Shown here: positions 58,481-64,000 of the stretch, piece after piece | Position numbering within the stretch: position 1 is the stretch's first letter | Layout of the letters: every line of letters starts with the position of its first letter | NCBI RefSeq assembly: GCF_011397635.1 | Contig: NC_064770.1 | Location: forward strand, 19,933,707 to 19,997,706 | Length of the DNA stretch: 64,000 nucleotides | Direction of reading: 5' to 3' | Source of the DNA: Epinephelus fuscoguttatus | Lineage: Eukaryota > Chordata > Actinopteri > Perciformes > Serranidae | Notes under the pieces: generated by a model | Told to the model about the DNA's origin: nothing | The model's database searches: none | The model's input: only the letters and a program-made list of their open reading frames with translations | Program-made: the position numbers and the translations under genes

Positions 58481-59941
58481 TTTAAATGCAAATCAGAAAC
58501 CCAGAGAAATTATATGTTAGTTTTTCTCTGTCCACTTCCATTTTACAGACCAAACAATAAACTAATCAATCAACAATGAAAATAATGGCCAGTTGCAGCC
58601 CTAATTCATGTGTGACAAACAACAACAACCACCACAGACAAATCGCTTCAAAACACTGAGGACATTCTGAGAAGCTGAAGCAGTTGTGCTTCAGTTTTAC
58701 ACCAGGTGGCAGGAAACCTCTTACCCACAGCTTTCTACACTCAGTGAGCAAGGCACCAGCTTGTTAATAACAACAACCAGCAGCTTATCACCAAGAAATC
58801 AAGAGGCATGTGTGGCTGATTGATTCATTTAAGAAATGTAATTTATGGGAACATGCATTTCATGAACTTACAATAAGCTTCCCAACGGAAAGACTATATC
58901 TTGTGGTCAGTTTGTGATTTGACTGTGTGTATGTGTGTGTCTGTGTGTGTGTGTAGGCTATAGGCTATTTGTCTGGTGCATTGGCAGACAGTCAAGCAGC
59001 TGCAGTCAATATTGTGGAAACATCTAATTGCCAGTGTTGCATGTATGAGGGCACATGGTAAGATACATTAAAAAAATAAATAAACGAAGGATAGTTGATG
59101 ACTTTTTTGTCGGATAAAGTGCAATGAAACCACCAAAGAGTATACTACATTAATTGTTACATTAGACAGGCTGATATTAGGAAGACTGGCCTGTTGATTT
59201 GCTTTAGTTCTTTTCTGCAGGGTTTGTGCAAAGGAAAACAAAATCTCATTATGTGGGACGTGTCCACACATGGGTGGGACATATTAATAGGGCAAAAGAC
59301 AACTCAGTGAAGAGGACCATGCATTGCCCAAAAGCTGTCAGGTCTGCTGGATCGAGCATGTTGCTGTGAGCTGCAGCTTCATCGTTACACATTAATTTTG
59401 TTGGCCTCTGCAGCTGCGTCAAGCTGAAGCGGCTACCACCGGAAGTAGCACTATTTTGCAACCAAAATAAAAGCATTACAGCGCTTAAACTTACAATGAG
59501 GCCTTTATTGTGAAAGTCTGAACCCAACATTGAGTTTCTCATTCGTCTTGTTTGACATAAACGTGAACACTGGTCTTGTTCGGGACGTTTTGAGGGCAGA
59601 GAGTACAACACGCTCCCTCTCAGAAGAAGTTGAGGTGTAACTGAGCTGAAGTTTAGTCGGATGTTTGCTTTCCATCTGATTTCCAAGTAGCCTCCATCTT
59701 TCTATGTTTTTGCTTGTTAATGCCAAACCTTTAACTTCACCTCACCCAGCGGTCGGTCGGTCGGTTAACCAGGGTCTGCGGCTGCTGTCAAACTTCCGTT
59801 GACATGGATTTGTTGCACCGACGACGGACGGACTGAGAAATTTGGGAATTAAAAAAATCATTCAGCAGCCACCTACGACAACACAGACTCACCTCAGATA
59901 CTCTGTTTAACAAGTTGTCTTGGACTTCTTTAGGTAGAGAC

Positions 59942-60149
59942 ATGCAGAAGTTTATCTCCACCGGTACCCACGGCAACACGCTGCCCCGGGACGCGGAGCT
60001 CCAGCTGCGGTTATCTGACAGCGGAGGAGTCGGGGACGGGAAGGAGAATGGAGGTGGGAGGCATTTCCTCAGCCAACCTGAGGAGGAGAAATCATTTTGC
60101 ACCAAGAGGAAGATGCTCGTCGGTTTGGATGTAATTTGTCTTTGTGTCG
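59942..60149 (+). CDS. First coding exon of a phospholipid phosphatase (PLPP2/3-like)
   Basis: The ATG at 59942 opens 69 codons plus one base, followed by the donor GGTGAGAA. The end TKRKMLVGLDVICLCV matches the start of the first membrane helix in lipid phosphate phosphatases (compare KRVLLICLDLFCLF in PLPP3 and LLDVLCLLV in PLPP2). The splice phase is also as in that family, splitting the next Ala/Gly codon. These six-pass enzymes remove phosphate from phosphatidic acid, lysophosphatidic acid and sphingosine-1-phosphate. The cytoplasmic N-terminus here is longer than in human PLPP2 (about 52 residues before the helix). The exon sits in GC-rich, CpG-containing sequence as expected of a first exon. 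Catalytic exons lie beyond the window. PLPP2 is the first choice because of linkage. Confidence 0.65.
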
Positions 60150-63100
60150 GTGAGAATATTTACATCTTTTAAATCAATATTTTGACTTAAGGCGAGCTTT
60201 TTTTGTGTTATCACTAAATAACAGCAGTTAAACTACCGTAACTCTTCTAAAAATGCACACAAGACCACTTTATAAGTCATTTTAAAGCTTTAAATTCACA
60301 ATAATTCACTTTTTATATCTGTAAAGGCGCCACACACTTATGTCAGCATGTGTGTTGATTGCAGCATGTGTCAACACCACCTTAGCAGATCATATTAACT
60401 CTTTAGAGGTTATAAGGAGGTTGAGCAGAGTTGAAAAACACACAGCACGGGGATTTGTTGGAGTTAACGAAGCTGCAAAGCATTTTTCCAGAAGTCAAAT
60501 GGAAACTGTTCAAACGGGCTGAGAAGTTTCAGCTCGTTCCCCTCGGTGCACGTGGGGGCAGGAGGGAAGGAGGGAGGGAGGGAGGTGGGGGCTCAGCTGG
60601 CAGGAGCAGAGTTGTCCCGGGAATTCATCAGTTCCCATGGTAACTTCCGAAGTTCCCGGGAGAAGAACGTGGGAATCGGGATAAAAACATGCGCGCGTTC
60701 TCGTGCCGAAAATTACCTCTGTTGACCGAGCTGTTTAGCCTCTCTCCCTGCAGTATTACTGGATGTCAGCTTCAAGTCCTTTACAGTGTTCAGCTGAGGG
60801 GCTGCGCAGGCTTATTATTAAACAAAATGTACCATCAGTTTTTACTGGGAGAATTAGAAACATCAGTAACGACATGTTGACAACAACTCAGAGGCCATGA
60901 CCATAATAAAGGAGTGGTTAAAAGGAATTTCTCTATTACAGCAACGAATGCGTTCCACCTGTCAGTGGATTTGAAAAGCTAATTGTGACATGGCATGAGT
61001 GTATTATCATTAAGTAATCCATCAATCATTTTTTTTAACATGTTATTTTCCACGTTTAAACTAAAGACCAGACTTTCTAACACAGTATGATGACTTTTTG
61101 CCTATTTTGTGTAACCAGAAATCACAAAGCAAAGATTTTTAAGTTATAGAACAGGCTTGCTGATGTTTTTTATACTTGGTAAACAGTAAACAACAGAGGT
61201 GTAGACTTGAGGCACATGACGTGGACAGAAGACAGACTCACGTCACAAATTTGATGACTTTAGACCTGACTTGACAAAATCAAAAAAGGCCTGCAACTAA
61301 AGTTGGACTCATGACTTTAAATTGACTTAACCATTTTGACTTCAAACCACTTGATACCTTCCCCTAAGCTTACAAAGTACGCTATTTAAAAAAGAGTTCC
61401 GCAATTCATTTCCCTGAATCAACTAAAATAACGCTTTTCACTCGTAGCAAGTTGACACCAATCTCACACCTTCCAGTCAAGTTGCAAGAGAGAACCATGA
61501 TGAGCTTACGTTACTGAGCGCCAGCTTGATATATAACACCAACTATTTTTGTTCCCATATAAAAACTACAGAGTGGTCAATAAGAAACAAATTGCAGTAT
61601 GTAAAACATCAAAAATTACAGACAGATACGCATTTATGTCCAACAAACTTGTTTTTAACAAAGCATTCATGCTTTTTCTAAATGTCTTATATTATTTGTC
61701 TGTTTTGAAAATGGCATCACATTTGTGGAAAAGAAAAATTATGACTTATTTAGGACTCAAAACTCAAAGTTTAGGACTCAGGATGTGATTTGGGACTTGA
61801 TGGCGAAGACTTGAAACTTACCTAGGACTTGGTCCCACTTGTGGTAAACATCATTGATGATAAAAATGGCCAGATTAATCACAGTAATCACTATCCATCA
61901 TTTGAAGACATATAATAACAGAGACATCTGTGTGATAAGATTTGGTCAAGTCGTGTTTTGATTCATCACAGAGCAGCATAATCGTCACTATAGGATTAAC
62001 ACAGGTGTATGAATTGACGCTTAATATGGTCACAATCACCCTCGTTGTGCCAGTATAGTTAATAAATCACTGTAAAGGTAAGACTGAACTTTTCACTGGC
62101 AGAAAAAGTCTCCAAATCCTTTAGTCGCATAAATGTGGGAAGACCAACATAAACATTTTTTTAGCAGTTAAATTGTGTTATTAACATAAACATAGGCAGT
62201 TTTTAATGGTGTACTGTTCATGTTGTGCTTGGAAGAACTGATTCATGTGTTCGGTTCAGTCTAGCATCTGAAGTCTGGTGAACCTCTGCCGGATCTACCT
62301 GCTGTACTTGACTGTGATATTCATTCAAGAGTGAGATTGAATAATTTCATCAGTTTCATGTCGTCATCTCACATGACTACGATAGGGAACGAGCATCAGT
62401 GTTGCGTGTGTGTGTGTGGTTATTCGGACCGGCAACAAACACGAGAGAGGCGGAACCTGTCCAGGCAGACTGACAGGTCTCAGCCTCGTTGGCAGTTAAA
62501 GCATAGGAAGTAAGCTGGCGGAAAAACAACAGTGTGAGGCAGTTACTTTCGTTGCCGTGTTATTCTTAACCCCTGCAGGTATGCTATTAGCTGTTCCCTC
62601 CACACACTCCTCAGTAGCTTTATTTTGCGTGTAGGAAGTGGCAAGCAACTCACCATCAGTCAGCACAATGGAGGAAATGACCTCTCTCAGTTCTCCTCCT
62701 TAAGACGCACACTGGGCACGCCACTTTGCTTTCTCACAAAATTGCGTGCCTCGACCCCTCTTATCCCCTCTCTGACTAGATTACAACACTGACTGAGTCA
62801 CTGAGCCTCACAGCTGAGAGGATTTAGAGAGTCACTTAGTCTTGTGACCAAATGTGTATTTCTAAAGTTAAAGGAGGTCACCTTCTTGCAGTGGATGAGA
62901 CAAGTGCAGAAGTTTGGTTTGGTTTAATGGGCTGATTTTTTTCCACTTTAAATTCATGATTCTTCTTCTTTTGTAACTTTGATGTTTATTAAATTGTAGT
63001 TTGTGAGTACATCTAGATGTATCATTAAGTTATGACTTTTTTCATAATCGGAAAGATAGAGAAAGAGAACACAAACAAAAAGAGGTGAAAAACAGAAAAC

Positions 63101-64000
63101 AGTCATGGTTACAAGTGTCCATTATTGAGGAAGACAACAAAAACACTTCTCTCACTTAAAGCAGATAGGTCAATTTTGCCATAGTATAAATCTTTCTTGT
63201 AAATGTATAACCATTGATCTGCAGTAGCAGGTTCAGTCTTGTACTAATTCAATGATATTGCCCTCTTGCTTGTGGTCAATAATATCTTGGTTAAGTATCT
63301 ATCATTATCAATGACACAATTTATATGTCTGAGGTACATAACTTTGCAAATCCCAGAACTTCTTTCATTGTAACTCACATTTTTCCCCAAAAATATGTGT
63401 GTGGTTTGACTCTCTATCCATACATATCCACCAACATGTTGTGAACCAGTTGGTTTGTTCTTTATTTTAGGTGTAGTGAAGTAATGGGTTAGGGTGTTTT
63501 GCACATACTAAGCCAATTTCTGATTTTCAACATTAGAAAATGATAAGGTCTGAGAGGTTGAGATAAATAAAAAAAAAAAGTGCTTTAAAGTTTTAACAAG
63601 CAAAGTTAGACATCAGATGGGCTGACAAAAAATGACTCATCATCTCAGATCAGTAGCTGCAACACTTCCTGTGAAGTGGTTACGACACTACGCTTACTGA
63701 AATAACGATATAGTACAATACAACTTATTGTTACACTCTTTCTTACAGTTCTCATAAACTAGAAGATTACTTACAGATTCCCGGCTGTCTGACTCCGTCC
63801 TGCCTGTCTGCACTGTTAACCATCATGACAGCTATCAGCAGAAGCCTGACCTTGACTCATCTGCGGGCATTCGGCTGTGAATGCCATCACTTAGCGGAGA
63901 TGAATTGGGCCCTTCATTAAGCTAAACCCTGTTATCTCTGACTAACCCAATTTTCCCTTAAAATGCCCTCATCAGATTCTTTGAGACGGCTGACCTGCAG
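60150..64000 (+). other. Intron 1 of the phosphatase gene
   Basis: No second exon (expected to start with GLPF or similar) was found up to the window end. A GC-rich patch at about 60535-60710, with a (GGGA)n run at 60564-60585 and TATA-like GATAAAAACATGCGCGCG, may be a second promoter. This is only a possibility. Confidence 0.55.

Larger units (their letters stand above)
47369..59941. other. Repeat-rich intergenic space
   Basis: No gene was recognised in 12.6 kb. It should include the promoter of the CD70-like gene on the left and of the phosphatase gene on the right. A TATA-like TATACATA reads toward the CD70-like gene at about 47558-47565, but its use is unproven. The main contents are the microsatellites at 48472 and 50262, the composite at 51061-56340 and dispersed repeats from 56484 to 58480. 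The stretch 58480-59900 shows nothing definite. Confidence 0.6.

Noticed and set aside
60689-60880. Alternative first exon for the phosphatase gene
   Set aside because: There is a TATA-like sequence and an ATG in a GC-rich patch, but no family similarity and no clear donor. It is kept only as a possible promoter note.

Overview
This is nuclear DNA of a ray-finned fish. The genes are intron-rich and keep vertebrate-specific exon structure. The spaces between exons are filled with typical teleost repeats: Tc1/mariner, hAT-type elements with 8-bp target duplications, a tRNA-derived SINE, MITEs, and long (TG)n, (CT)n and (TA)n tracts. The species cannot be named from the sequence. A spiny-rayed teleost is a reasonable guess.

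Layout. (1) Positions 1-25,200, plus strand: the 3' three quarters of a dynamin-2 gene (dnm2), from inside the GTPase domain to the stop codon at 22,764, plus a long 3' UTR. Every splice phase was checked and the reading frame is unbroken. The gene carries two mutually exclusive 139-nt stalk exons behind a GC-AG donor, a 12-nt microexon (GEIL), and a good 33-nt candidate microexon just before the PH domain. A mir-199 hairpin lies antisense in the intron between the first two PH exons. (2) 29,129-31,237, minus strand: a complete four-exon tmed1-like p24 cargo receptor, convergent with dnm2 as in mammals. (3) 36,013-38,971, plus strand: a complete four-exon TNF ligand that best fits tnfsf14 (LIGHT). 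(4) 45,530-47,368, minus strand: a three-exon, divergent TNF-superfamily ligand, CD70/TNFSF9-like by position, convergent with tnfsf14. (5) 59,942-60,149, plus strand: the first coding exon of a phospholipid phosphatase (plpp2/plpp3-like). The rest of that gene lies beyond the window.

The gene set (DNM2, TMED1, the TNFSF14/CD70 cluster, a PLPP) corresponds to human chromosome 19p13, so this is an old vertebrate linkage block. The genes do not form one pathway: dnm2 acts in vesicle scission, tmed1 in ER-Golgi traffic, the two TNF ligands in lymphocyte signalling, and the phosphatase in lipid signalling. The 12.6 kb between the CD70-like gene and the phosphatase is almost entirely repeats, including a 5.3-kb composite built of re-used modules.

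The points most worth checking are the 33-nt microexon, the GC-AG donor that serves the mutually exclusive exons, a missing PH-domain residue, the antisense mir-199, the cysteine-free tnfsf14 ectodomain, and nested elements with matching 6-bp target duplications. I found no CRISPR array, operon or other prokaryotic system.
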